Shown here piece by piece: positions 33,612 through 44,797 of a DNA stretch of 64,000 nucleotides. The position numbers and the translations under genes were made by a program. Location: NCBI GenBank assembly GCA_010093485.1, contig MU001492.1, positions 1,225,122 through 1,289,121 of the forward strand. The letters are read 5' to 3'. This DNA comes from Karstenula rhodostoma CBS 690.94 (taxonomy: Eukaryota > Ascomycota > Dothideomycetes > Pleosporales > Didymosphaeriaceae). The notes beneath the pieces are model-generated. The model was not told the DNA's origin. It saw only the letters and a list, made by a program, of their open reading frames with translations, and made no database searches. Each line of letters starts with the position of its first letter. Position 1 is the stretch's first letter.

Positions 33612-35317
33612 ATGGCGCCAACAGAGCAGACGCCTCTGTTACAAGAGCAAGATGCACCAGTCGCGACCACCGAAGCCGAAGCGCCTCAACCACGAGGGAC
33701 ATTCGCCCCTCGTCTAGGCGCCCTCGACGGCTTCGCGCTCCTCATCAGCATCGTGATCGGCTCAGGCGTCTTCTCCTCTCCCGGTCCTGTCGATGCCAAT
33801 GTACCCTCTCCTGGCGCTGCGCTCCTGGTGTGGCTTCTGGGCGGCGTCCTAGCATGGACTGGTGCCCTCACCATGGCCGAGCTCGGCACCGCATTTCCAG
33901 GTAAATATATATATGTTTTCACGTGCCAGGGATACATGCTAACTATTTCCAGGCGAAGGCGGCATCCAGCCATATCTCTCGTACATCTACGGTGAGGTCT
34001 TTGGCTTTATGGCAGCTTGGAGTTGGATCGTCGCGACTATGCCCGCCACTCTTGCGATTCTTAGCATTGTTTTCGTGGAGAGCATTTATTCGAGCTTCGG
34101 TGTCAACGAGTCGCAGCCACCTATCACGCATAAGCTGTTGTCCCTGCTGGTGTTGGTGGTCGTTACTACGGCGAATTCGATTAGCACCAAGACAAGTACG
34201 CGGCTGAGTAGCTTCTTTGTGGCGATTAAGCTTCTGACGATTCTCTTGCTTATCATCGCGGGCCTCACGGTTGTGTTCATTTTTGTGGGCGGACACAAAG
34301 ATTTCGGAGGTGGTGATTGGCATGAGAAAGGATGGTTCGAGCCGAGGAGTACAGTTAACCCCGATGGAAGCCTAGTTGATTGGAGAGGCGTGAGCGCGTG
34401 GCAGAGTCTTGGATTCTACAGTACTGCATTGTACGGCGCTTTGTGGGCTTACTCAGGGTGGGACAAGGTAAGCTCACGTCTCAAGGTATATGAGACATGC
34501 AGCTAATGTGGTTTCTCAGGCAAACTACGTCGCCGCTGAGCTGCGGAACCCGAGGAAACAGCTTCCGCTGTCTATCAACACCGCCATCCCGACCATCATC
34601 ATTTGTTACGTCGCTGCAAATGCAGTTTACTACGTCCTGCTGCCCTGGAAAGAAGTCTCTACGACCGACGCTGCAGCTGTGGTAAGCCGTGAAGCCTTCT
34701 CCGAGAATTCTCGTGGTGCTGACAATGTACAGACCGCCGTGACACATTTCCTCGGCAAAGGTGTAGCTTACTTCGCGACTGTGCTCATCTGCCTCGTCAT
34801 CGTCGGGTCGGCATTGGGTAATTCCTTCGTGGCCGGCCGCATGACGGTTGCAGCATCCAACAAAAACTGGATTCCACAGGTTCTAGGCACTGTGGGCCAT
34901 ATCGGAACGTTCAGAGTGTCAAAGTCGAGCACGCAAGGCGAAGACGCAGATGAGGCCATGGACCAGGGCGAATCTCCCATCAATGCGCTGGTCCTCAATT
35001 TCGTCCTCTCGGCCATCTATATCCTTGTTGGCAACATGCGAATCCTGCTGACGCTGAACGGACTGGCTGAATACGCGTTCTTCTTTCTCACGGTGCTCGG
35101 CGCGATCATATTGCGATTCAAGGAGCCCGAGTTGGTACGCCCGGTCAAGCCGTTTATCTTGATACCAATCCTCTTCGCAGTCATCAGCGGCTTCGTGGTA
35201 GTCCGGGGGGCGGTGTTTGCGCCAGTGCAGGCTGGCGTCCTGCTCGCAATCTGGGCCCTTGGGCTGGTGCTGTACTTGTTGAGGAAGAACGCTGTGAACA
35301 GGCGCATCATGGTATGA
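33612..35317 (+). CDS. LAT/APC-family amino-acid permease
   Basis: Four exons (33612-33900, 33953-34467, 34520-34681, 34733-35317; introns 52, 52 and 51 nt) encode 516 residues. After a hydrophilic N-terminus the protein has about 12 hydrophobic helices. The first carries the unwound motif IVIGSGVFSSPGPV typical of APC-superfamily transporters, followed by LTMAELGTAFPGEGGIQPYL and later GWDKANYVAAELRNPRKQLP, as in L-type (LAT) and fungal methionine-permease-like carriers. It should move neutral amino acids across the plasma membrane; the exact substrate cannot be read. The third intron is 51 nt, divisible by three and without a stop, so an isoform with 17 extra residues between helices is possible. 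The spliced version matches the usual spacing better. Confidence 0.88.
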
Positions 35318-35704
35318 GCGCATGCTAAAGGTGTCTGCCATCTTCGATCCGTCTTCTGGTATGTGCGCATGGTAACGTCCACCCAACGACGTCATGGGGC
35401 GAAGCTTGCAGTGAAAATCACAGTTCCAGGCCTTCGCAATGAGCTTCAATTCCGGCCAATCACATGCTCCAAAGTTGTGTACCTTGCATGTCGATGGCCC
35501 AACGCGGTTTAGGCTGAGGCTACGATTCCCCACACGAAGCTGTCCGTAATGGCGACGTCATCTGGAGCTTGGGAAAAGACACGGCTGGAACAGACGCTTA
35601 AAGGACACTGCTGCCGTTTTCTGTAACTAGACATCTCCCAATCCATCACCTCCATCAAATCCCAATCCCTCCATTTCGTCACCTCCCACAATCTCACATC
35701 CACA
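35318..35704. promoter_or_regulatory. Promoter and 5' UTR region of the mitochondrial protein gene
   Basis: About 390 nt. The last 80 nt before the ATG are pyrimidine-rich (repeated ccatc/catctcc), typical of the 5' leader of a well-expressed fungal gene. Confidence 0.35.
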
Positions 35705-36934
35705 ATGCTATCAAAACGCGTAGCTTCCGAAGCTGGTGCTCTGAGCCGTGCAGCTCGCCGCCCCGTCCCTCGCACACCTGTTGCACGTATCCGAGTACAA
35801 AATGCCCGTTTCCAATCCACATCAGCAGGCCAGAACGCACCTGCAGGCACCTCGCCGGCTCTAATTGGCGCTGTTACGGGATCGCTCGCTACGCTATCCA
35901 TCGGCTATGTCTGGTACCGTCAGTCGGGAGCAAAGGAACTGCTCGCCGCCACAAAGACCACCAAGGACTACGTCAAAGCTGGCACCAAGAAGCTCAAGGA
36001 GTCGACACCCGAGCCCAACGAGGCTCTTGACTGGCTCCGCGATGCCTCCAAGAGCTACGCCGTCCTGATTCCCGGCGCAAGCGGCTACATCGATACCGCT
36101 TTCAAGGACCTCGACGACATCCGGTCCAAGCATGGCGATGAGGTTGACAGCATCGTGCGCGAGGCCTACTCGGAGCTGCAAGGCGTCGCCAAGAACGGCG
36201 ACATCTCGATCCTTACGGCCAAGCGCGCCTGGGACATCATCGTCAAGCACCTTGGCCGCATCGGTGACCTCGCCGGCGACTCGGCGCAGCAGATCATGGA
36301 CAACCACCCGCAGCTCAAGGAGAAGGTCGGCGGTAACATCGACAAGTTGAAGGAGTACGGCGACAAGTACGGTCCGGAGGCTAAGAAGGAGGCTGACAGG
36401 ACATGGCAGCAGATTCAGGACGTCGTCAAGACGGGACTGAGTGCTGAGAACGTGACCAAGATCCAGAAGATTGTGCAGGAGAAGGTCGAGAAGATGAAGA
36501 AGCTCGGCGACGAGGCATACCAGAAGGGTTTGGAGCAGGCGAAGCCCTACTTGGACAAGAACCCCAAGGTCAAGGAGCTCGTTGAGGAGAACGCTGATGC
36601 GCTCAAGTCGGGCAATGTGTCTGAGTTGTACAACAAGATCAAGAAGGCTGTCGAGTCTGGCGACACGGGCGACCTGGAGTCGTACGTCAAGAGCGCTGCG
36701 GGCAAGGCTAAGGAGTCAGGCTTCGGCGGCTTGGACCAGTACCTTGGCAAGATCCCCGGTGGCGACCAGATCATCCCCAAGTTGACCCAGCTGCAAGAGG
36801 TCGCTGAGAAGCACGGCGACGAGGCGCAGAAGATCATCAAGGATGCTGTGAGCGAGATCTCTGAGATCCTCAAGAAAAAGGGCAGCGAGGCGGAAGAGCT
36901 GGCCAAGAAGGCCAAGGAGGACTCGAAGAAATAG
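35705..36934 (+). CDS. Probable mitochondrial inner-membrane-type helical protein
   Basis: A single-exon gene of 409 residues. The N-terminus is Arg/Ser/Ala-rich without acidic residues up to QNARFQST, a good mitochondrial presequence. It is followed by one hydrophobic segment (ALIGAVTGSLATLSIGYVWY, about 52-71). The remaining 330 residues are Lys/Glu-rich amphipathic helix with recurring short motifs such as KKLKE, KEYGDKYGPEAKKEAD and AAGKAKESG, resembling LEA-like or apolipoprotein-like proteins. The codons favour C-ending and AAG/GAG forms more strongly than neighbours, suggesting high expression. A related uncharacterised protein is likely widespread in ascomycetes, but no family was recognised. 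The role may be membrane protection or organisation (inference). Confidence 0.85.
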   Translation: MLSKRVASEAGALSRAARRPVPRTPVARIRVQNARFQSTSAGQNAPAGTSPALIGAVTGSLATLSIGYVWYRQSGAKELLAATKTTKDYVKAGTKKLKESTPEPNEALDWLRDASKSYAVLIPGASGYIDTAFKDLDDIRSKHGDEVDSIVREAYSELQGVAKNGDISILTAKRAWDIIVKHLGRIGDLAGDSAQQIMDNHPQLKEKVGGNIDKLKEYGDKYGPEAKKEADRTWQQIQDVVKTGLSAENVTKIQKIVQEKVEKMKKLGDEAYQKGLEQAKPYLDKNPKVKELVEENADALKSGNVSELYNKIKKAVESGDTGDLESYVKSAAGKAKESGFGGLDQYLGKIPGGDQIIPKLTQLQEVAEKHGDEAQKIIKDAVSEISEILKKKGSEAEELAKKAKEDSKK

Positions 36935-37680
36935 ATTGATCGCGACCAAGGGTGCAGGCGCAAAAAAAACGACTGATTGTGATCGATTACTTGTATTATA
37001 GTTGCATTTGCATGGCATGGCTGGCCCTGACGAACAACTCTGGCCAGAGATATCTCCTAATTTTACGATGATGAACGATTTCATAAGTTGCATTCCTTGT
37101 CCGCCTGTGCCATGAGCATTGACCATACTCTCTTCATTACGATACATGATACCTGGACACAGTGGCTTCTTTCTCGTGTGTATTCCTTGGTCCCATGTAG
37201 CAAAACGTGGTGTTGCTCATCCCAACAGCATCTCCCAAAATCAGTCCTGAGGCTACCTGCAGAATTCAGACCACGATAACAGCAACATATTTGTTTTCTT
37301 TTTTGTGTGAATATGTCGCACACTGCGAGCTCCCGCACGCCAGAAGCGGACATCAGTGCTGGTACGACTTCAAAGACAACCGGATGCATGCACTGACGCC
37401 AGAAATCCCATCCAATCTCTGGCGGTAAGTCGGCCTACAATCACATCCCCACTACAAGACATTTTAGACCACATTCAGCCAAACTCTTATCCAAAGACAG
37501 ATACGTCTTTCTACCATTACACTACATAAGGAACAATACAAACAGAACAAACAGCTACAGACAGGGTATACCAGCAACGCACGCACACAACACACAACAC
37601 TCCCACTCCCGCACCTCCCATTCCAAACATTACAACCGCCTCGCCACCGACTCCACGCCAAAACCCACGGACTTGGTACC
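36935..37680. other. Intergenic region between convergent genes, no gene seen
   Basis: About 750 nt between the 3' ends of two genes; both 3' UTRs are expected here. Confidence 0.5.
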
Positions 37681-39885
37681 CTACACCGCCGCCGCCACCT
37701 CCAGCGCGGGGATGCTGAACCCGTACCCATCGGTGTGGCCCTCGCGGTCGCTCGGGCTGATCTCCACCCGCAGCGAAACATCGAGTCCGTAGCGTCCGCA
37801 GAGTCCCGTGGCCGTGAGGCCGTTTGCGGCGGGGTGCTCGGTGCCTGCGCCCTGCTCGCCGACGTGCATCGGCTTGCGCGTGTTGGCCTTGCGGTCGACG
37901 GGCGCGGACGTCTGCTGCGGCGCGTCGCCGTTGGTAGCCGATGAGGGCACGGCTTGGGGCTGCGGCGCGGCAGCCGAAGATGTGCCTGTGGCGGAGGGGT
38001 AAGACTCGCAGATGATGGCGTAGTTGCGCGAGGGCATGGTCGCGTGGTTGGTGTCGGCTGTCTTCTTCTTGACGTCGATGTCGCCGTTGGTCTCGCCGTT
38101 TGCGACGCCATTGGATACCACACCGTTGGCCTGGCCAGCGGGCCGCGGGTCGCGGTCGAAGATCTCAAGGAGCGTCTCGTCGGTGTCGTGGTCGAGGTGG
38201 TGGATCTTGTTTCGCTTAGCGAGCAGGTTTGCTACAGCCTGGGGTGGAGGCTTGTTGGTGATGGCGGAGGAGACGATGTTGGGCATGTAGCGGAAGTCCT
38301 GCTCGGCCGGGATACCGAGCTTGGGGCTGGAAAAGAAGCGGCCGATGGCTGCGAGATGGACGTCACCGCCGAGGATGGTTACCCGGACGGAGTGTTCCTT
38401 GGAGAAGTTCTGGAGCATGTGCATGAGGTCGCGGCGCTCGTGTTTGTGTTGATGAGCAGTGTAGTGGTCGTCCAAATCGTCTAGCAGATCGACACTGCCG
38501 TCGAATTGGTTGAACAGCCCACCTGCAAAGCCGAAACGCTTGTTCAAGAACTTAATCGGACCGATGATGGGGGACGAAAGAATGTTTTCAAGCCATTGGA
38601 GACGCGGATACGCGATAGGTACCCCGAGTAGCAGAACAAGGTGCTTCAATTCCTTATTTGCCGAAAACTCCTTGTTCAGACGGTCGAAAATCATGCGATA
38701 GGTTTCCGGGTAGTTGATTTGATGCCGAGTACGTTCAGTACGTGCATCGATACCGCAGAACGCGATACGAGCACCCAGCTGTGCATAGATGCTGCGACTC
38801 CTTTCCTCGACATACGGGCCTGGTTTCTGACCCACGATGAAGGACGGATCTTGAAAGTCGTTGGTCATCACAAACGTCTTCTTGAGTTGTTCAGGATCGA
38901 CATCAGTGCCTTCTGGTCCAACACTCGTCGTCTGCGGCGCATCTGTAGTGAATGTGCTCTTCGGCGGTGCCATGTGTTGCTGGAATAGCAGATAGTACTT
39001 GTGTGCTACACCACCAATTCCCCTGAAAACGGCGCAGCGCATGAATCGATCCGTGTATGAGCCGAAGCCGTCGATAATGTCATGGTCATCCCAGATGTTG
39101 ACCTGCGGAATCTGACTGTTGGCAGTCGAAAAGGGCGCCTGCCCATACCATCGTACATAGTTGTTGAAGTAGTACTCGTCGCAATCGTCGCGCATCTTCT
39201 CGCCAAAAGGAAATTCGCGTCTCTTGTGCGGGTTCGAGATGGCGGTCCAAGGCTTCAAAGGACCGTCCACACGCACACCGTCGTTGTAGATCTGATCTCC
39301 TCCGCCCAGCATAACGTGGAACGGCTTCTGCGCATGCATGCGCAACACATCGTTCCACAGCGCAGGGCCAGACCAAGCATCCACATCGGTTCCAACACTG
39401 AAGCCATTGCACGAGTGAAAGAGGATGCGCATCGACTGCGAGATCGAAGGCACAACGAAGACCTGCGGCTTCTCCGTCTTGGACTTATCCGCGTACGTGA
39501 GGCCCTTGATATCATACTGCCAGCGCGACTCGAATTCCTGGAAGGGCAGGTGAATCAAGAAGCGCCAGAATGCCTTGTTGATGTCTTCGTAGAGCTTGTC
39601 GGCGGAGAAGCGGTTGGCACCCGCGGTGAAGGATGCCTTCTCCGTGGATCCATCCACGGCACCCACAGGGGTCAGCGTCAACTCGGGAGTCTCTTGTCCG
39701 GGTCTCGTCACTACGAGCACGCTGCCATGCCAGGTAGACGCTCCGAGTTCATTGCTCATGCGCCTGTAGTTGAGCAGCGGGCCCACCAAGACCTCCAGGC
39801 CAGGCGCAGTGCTGACGAGCTGCGGACCAGGCCCAACGCCTTCTGCACCGCTAGGGTCTGTGTGTGGCTGTACGTATCCGGCCAT
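37681..39885 (-). CDS. PhoD-like metallophosphatase domain protein
   Basis: A single exon encodes 734 residues. The metallophosphatase motifs are in order: HSCNGF (157-162), GGGDQIYND (194-202), IWDDHDIIDGFGSY (264-277) and, near 515, LGGDVHLAAIG. These are the metal-binding Asp, Asn and His positions of the PhoD-like superfamily (fungal PhoD_2 form). The C-terminal 170 residues are Ala/Pro/Thr/Asn-rich and probably disordered, ending with an ordered GYGFSIPALEV segment. There is no signal peptide, so it is likely cytosolic, unlike bacterial secreted PhoD. Length and architecture are usual for the ascomycete family; the substrate is unknown. Confidence 0.9.
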   Translation of the reverse strand: MAGYVQPHTDPSGAEGVGPGPQLVSTAPGLEVLVGPLLNYRRMSNELGASTWHGSVLVVTRPGQETPELTLTPVGAVDGSTEKASFTAGANRFSADKLYEDINKAFWRFLIHLPFQEFESRWQYDIKGLTYADKSKTEKPQVFVVPSISQSMRILFHSCNGFSVGTDVDAWSGPALWNDVLRMHAQKPFHVMLGGGDQIYNDGVRVDGPLKPWTAISNPHKRREFPFGEKMRDDCDEYYFNNYVRWYGQAPFSTANSQIPQVNIWDDHDIIDGFGSYTDRFMRCAVFRGIGGVAHKYYLLFQQHMAPPKSTFTTDAPQTTSVGPEGTDVDPEQLKKTFVMTNDFQDPSFIVGQKPGPYVEERSRSIYAQLGARIAFCGIDARTERTRHQINYPETYRMIFDRLNKEFSANKELKHLVLLLGVPIAYPRLQWLENILSSPIIGPIKFLNKRFGFAGGLFNQFDGSVDLLDDLDDHYTAHQHKHERRDLMHMLQNFSKEHSVRVTILGGDVHLAAIGRFFSSPKLGIPAEQDFRYMPNIVSSAITNKPPPQAVANLLAKRNKIHHLDHDTDETLLEIFDRDPRPAGQANGVVSNGVANGETNGDIDVKKKTADTNHATMPSRNYAIICESYPSATGTSSAAAPQPQAVPSSATNGDAPQQTSAPVDRKANTRKPMHVGEQGAGTEHPAANGLTATGLCGRYGLDVSLRVEISPSDREGHTDGYGFSIPALEVAAAV

Positions 39886-41324
39886 CGTGGCGGTTGCGAA
39901 TGTGGTTCAAAGGGGTGCGCAGGAAGGGAGGTGATTTCGATTACGAGGTAGAGTATCTATAGCGCATAATAGTCAGCATGCGCATTAAGCAGATGGCAAC
40001 GGCGCGTATGCTTCGACGCGCAAAGGATACCCACATTAAATCTTAGAGGCGTCTATGAGCTGAGCGCAACCGTAGCTCTTGCGCCTTGAATGCTAGACTT
40101 ATGCGCGAGAGGCAATAGCTGATGGAAGTGAAATGATGAGTATCGAGGGCGCGCGGTCGCCTGCAGATCACAGCTGAATTTCCTGACCTGCGATCAGCGC
40201 GAAACGAATGCGTCAAGAAGGGAGCGCCTGTGTTTTGACACGATGGGCTTATGAGGGTTGCAACTAGCCCCAACTGATTCCCGGGTCTATGGTTCAGCCA
40301 AGACCATGCGGCACGCTATCCGGGCACGATGACCTCTTGCAATCTTGATTTGTTTACTGAATCATTAATGTCGACGGCGACTATGTTCGTCAAAAAGTCG
40401 CTGTGGCAGTTGTTTACGTTTGTCTACAATGACCACACAGGCAGCCAGAACCCAGTCCCTGCTACAAGCTTTACCCAGACCGCGAGAGTTTCACCAAGCC
40501 CAGGTTTCAGCTTGGCCCCTGTGGCGCCGCAGATGGATGACGATCATATGTGGCAGTGTGCACCAGGAAGAAAGACCCACATGAATCTCTGTGCTAAATC
40601 GGAGCATTGTCAGTGGCTTTCGGGCCTTCACTGGTAACTCATGGCAACCAAGGTGATTGTTGCTTTGGGATGCAGGAACTAATCCTTTTGCTGTGCATCC
40701 CTGGGACTCGTCAGTGTTCAGCGTCTCGCGCGACTCGTATCTATCTTGCGAATACTGATTTGGCAGGAACACAGCTGACGGCTCTATCAGGCAAATGGGC
40801 ATTCAGCCGACAGTCGCATTTGTCAAGAGTGATTGGAAACAAAGACATCACCTGTGATGATTCTGAATCATCTTCTTGTGATTAAACAATTGATCTATTT
40901 GAGCATTGTACATGAATTAACCGATCAGCCTCTACGAGCAGTATTGATCCTCAGCGACAGCAACATCATGTGCATTGCTTGTCCGAGGTCAAGGGACCTG
41001 GGGTATGATCTCAACTGTACGATCGCAATTCCTCAATTCGCAGGAGCATCCCCCCATGCTCTCAGGCTGCACAATGAGCTTGCACTTTTCGTCATCCAAT
41101 CCAGCTAGACTGGAACTTCCTTCATCTTTTTCCATACCAAAATATCATAGGAAAGGTATGATCGAAACAACTGGAAACCATTCCAAAATGCCTCGGCATG
41201 ATACGAAATATCATGCGGTCGTGAGAAACATGAAATCGAAAATCGACGCTAAGGTGAGTGAGACAAGGAAAAGGGTATCGTCCAGGTAAACGCCGACTGC
41301 CTCCCCAACAATCAAGTCGAAAAC
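39886..41324. other. Intergenic region, no gene seen
   Basis: About 1.4 kb between the start of the PhoD-like gene and the stop of the DUF2293 gene, both on the minus strand. Short inverted repeats occur around 41140-41215 (for example ATGATA...TATCAT), but there is no recognisable gene. Confidence 0.45.
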
Positions 41325-43671
41325 TCAACGCGTGGTATGATAGCCATTGCTGGCACCGTCCCTCACATACGGACCGGCTCGGATCTCGTAGCGCGTTGCC
41401 GGCCCACTCATTGCAGGAAGAGCTCGTCTATCATGTAGAGGAGTTCTACCGCAACCAGGAGCGTAAGCACGAGGTGATTGTGGAACAACAACTTCGCGAT
41501 ACGCACCTCTCTGATCGCGCAAGGGCGAATGACGAGGATGCATGGGATTGTACGCATGATCAGCTGGCGCTGCACGTGGGCGAGCCACTTCATACACATC
41601 TCTTCCACTGTTGTACACTGGTTGTGTTTGATTAGATGTCAAATGTGAAACTTCAACACGAGGTTGCACATCTCGTGCTGGCCTCAGCCGCTTGGCGGTA
41701 TGTCCGGGGTAGTCTTCATATGCAGTGGGCGAAAAGTCTTCGTAAGCCGAGTAAGGGAGGCTCTTCCGCTTTTGGACAGGGACTTCAAACTCGCGTTCAA
41801 CGGAGGGCAGTACCACGTCTTGGTCAGATGGTCTCCTGGAACTAGGGGTTAATGTTGGTCTGCTACGTTGCGCAGGCGGTTCCTGGTACTGAACAGGACC
41901 CATGGCTTGCCCGGCTAGTGAACGACTATGTCCATGGCTATAGGAGACTGGGTTGCTGTGAGGGCTCCGAGTAGTTTCGTGTGGACTGTTCGCATGGTAG
42001 CTATAGGCGGGGGTTCGCGAGTCACCAGCTGTGTTGATTGGTTGGAGCTGTTTATGTCAGTCTCAGGCAGGTCGGGGAAAAGGTACTTCTATGTCAGCGT
42101 TGAGCACCACGCTAGTTCTACTCACGGTATACAATCGACCTGCAGAGTCACGCATGACATGCTGGGCGACTCTAGGTGCAGGTTCTCGAGATCTCCTACG
42201 TTGGTAAATAATGGCGCATAGCAAAGGGAGGGGGCGCCACTTACGGATCAACCGGTCGGCCTATGCCATCGTCTGCAATGAGCGGACGTTCCACTGGTCC
42301 TCGGAGGTACTGGATTAACTCACCGTTCGCTGGACGATACATCTCAGTTTGCGTCCGAAGGGATTCACGAGCCACGGCCGGACTGGGAGGCAAGGCTCGG
42401 ACGTCTCCTCGGCTTGCCTCGGGAGGGTAGTGAAAACGGGAAGGACTAGAGACGAGCGATTGACGTGGTGAATATGTAGGCATCGGCCGAAGAACTATCG
42501 TCCTTCTCGACGCTCTACTCATATAGGGGTCGTACGCGCGCATGCGATCAACAAGCTCCGGCTGCAGATCCCGTGCAGTGGCCCGGTTGGAAACGATCTC
42601 CATGCTCGGTTCACGGGTATTTGGAGCCGATGAGCTCTCATCGTCGCTCGATTCCTCATCATCATCAAGCACAATGACTTCGCGGAATGTCTCTTCGAGC
42701 TCATTGCTCGCTTCGTCGGTCTCGTCCCTCCATTCCTTTAGCTTTGCCAGTGAGACGTGCTCAACCTGTTGTCGAGCCTCGGTCCACGTGCCCGTCTTGT
42801 GTTTGAGGATGTTGTCATACTCGGTGTATGTGTGGCGAATATGTGCAACGACTGCAAGTTGTACGCGGCGAGCCAAAGAGAGTTCTTTCGCATTGCCGAC
42901 CCTGTTAGTTCCCTGAAAAGTGTCAGTTACCCGTTCGTCAGCACGTCAGGATGTATGTACTTCTTCGAAAGCATGATTCACAATGGAAGTCAGGTCGGCT
43001 TCGGGGATCTTAGGGAAAATCTCGCGTATAGCACCGCGGATGTGCTCCTTGTGCTCAGTGTCAGTCACAGGTTTACCGTGTAGAGCCTGTCGCTGTTCAT
43101 AGTTCGCAATTCCCCTCTCGACATATGCTGGGCCATACACGGGGCTGCCCCTAATACGACGGAGGCCGCCGTCACTGTATCGGTACCCAAATTTGCTGCA
43201 AGCAAGTTTGATGATTTCAAGGGGGAAATGATGACCAATACGATGAACGTGGGAAGAAATCTTCTCAGGGTCAAAGAAGGCCTTGCTGCGTGGTTTTGCC
43301 TGTACAGATCAGATTTACACGACGGTAGAAAGGCCAGAACGGTCGCGCTTACCGACACAATGTGCACGTCAAGGTTTCGCTGTCGGCACTGTTCCTTGCA
43401 CCATTCTGTCATCTCCGGATGTCCCACTGGGATATAGCCGAATCCAGGTGGTGCTTCATCATGATATGTGAGCTGCAAGAATGTCAGTCGGTCGGGACGG
43501 TCGAGATACTAGAACAAGACGGACGGAAGACTTGAGTTTTCGCTTCTCTTGGGTAACAGCCTCAAGAACGATTTTGTATGGTTTCTTCTTTCGTAGAGTT
43601 GCCCGGGCACGATCAAGCGGCGCCGCAGCCAACACTCCACGATGGGAGGTTGCGCGAGATACACGTGTCAT
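41325..43671 (-). CDS. DUF2293 domain protein
   Basis: Six exons (43671-43525, 43472-43353, 43299-42961, 42912-42245, 42195-42126, 42047-41325; introns 48-78 nt, all phases consistent) encode 688 residues. The N-terminus (KKKPYKIVLEAVTQEKRKL) and the following APPGFGYIPVGHPEMTEWCK are typical of the fungal DUF2293 family. The domain itself follows with EHIRGAIREIFPKIPEADLT and HAFEEGTNRVGNAKELSLA (about 150-235). Then comes an acidic run (VIVLDDDEESSDDESS) and a long low-complexity tail rich in Pro, Arg, Ser and Tyr. The first donor is GTCCGT, unusual but needed for frame. Function is unknown; the basic and acidic tracts suggest a nuclear protein. It shares a 290-nt head-to-head promoter with the gene at 43962. 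Confidence 0.85.
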
Positions 43672-43961
43672 TCCAGGTACAGATGACAACGGCAATGGGA
43701 TGTGTCCAGGGCAATTGACAAGAGCGAGCAGGGCAGACCGGAGAGCAGGCGGTACATATACAGACGTTACAAGGATGCCAAGGTCGCGGTGAAGATCCGC
43801 AGTGAAGCAGGCCTCAGCGCACAAGTTCCGGTCGTATAGTTTTAAACTCGGTGAACCCGCTGTCAAAAGGGCGCAGAGACCGTGCTGCTGTTGGTGAACG
43901 TGAGTGGTTAGTCGAGCTCGTCGCACACGGTTGGCAAATTCCCGAACGGAAGATATCTACG

Positions 43962-44628
43962 ATGAGCCTAGAGAAACAGCCCGCGCGCGCATATGCAAAC
44001 GTTGCGGACGCTGTAGGGTTGAAGGTGGCGGGGAGAAGAGGAAGTGAGGCGACGCTGCCTCTCGGCTCGAGACGCGGGTCGGCTGCGGTCCAACAATCTT
44101 CCCGTCTCGCCGCGCCAAACCAATCAATGGCCTCCGGCCCTCCGCATGCCCGCCGTCCTCCATCATCTCAAGCCATGGCACAGCAGGAAATTGTTCACGC
44201 ATACAGGCACCTCCTGCGTCAAGGACTTCGCGCCATACAATTCTCTAAGCCTGCTCGTTTTACACTGCGCGACCGAGTTCGCCTGGCATTCCGCAAAGGG
44301 TCTGCGTCCGACTTCGACGCGCAAAGGATCAAGAACACCCTGGAATTCCTCCAATACGCCACAAAGGAGAACGGTCTCGAGCACAAGATAGTAAAGAACC
44401 TTTTGTTCGTTTGGTGGAGTCAACAAGATGGCGGCAAGAGCAAACCAAACCAGAAAACTATGTCAGTTGCTTGCTCTCATACCTAGGAGTGGCTAACAAC
44501 CGACCAGGTCCCGCGAAGAGATGCGCATGAAGACGACCGCCTTTGATGCTTTCAATCATAACATCGATATGCTGAACGAGAGCATGGATATCTGTATTCC
44601 GGCCATGACCGTCCGCGATCCCGTTTGA
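43962..44628 (+). CDS. DUF1763/LYR-like small protein
   Basis: Two exons, 43962-44461 and 44508-44628 (intron 46 nt, phase 2), encode 206 residues. The first 70 residues are Arg/Ser/Ala-rich with few acidic residues and could be a mitochondrial presequence. The core reads IVHAYRHLLRQGLRAI ... FTLRDRVRLAFRKG ... TLEFLQYATKENGLEHKIVK, which matches my recollection of the fungal DUF1763 family and resembles LYR-motif proteins that bind the mitochondrial acyl carrier protein. Helper roles in respiratory-complex or Fe-S assembly are known for LYR proteins but are only inferred here. Start chosen at the first in-frame ATG after the divergent promoter. Confidence 0.75.
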
Positions 44629-44797
44629 AGCCTTCTCGACGCCCTACTCACACACGCCCGCCCAATAACGCCACCCACATACCAGGCCTTGCCGATGACA
44701 CAATGGATATGGCCAGCTTTTTCATAAAGCGGCGCTCGAGGACAGCTCTAGTGTAGGACGCTAGGATGTATATATGACTCGGAGCTTCCATGCGGCA

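Noticed and set aside
39082..39951. Plus-strand ORF of 289 codons opposite the PhoD-like gene
   Set aside because: Fully antisense to conserved metallophosphatase coding sequence; no motif.
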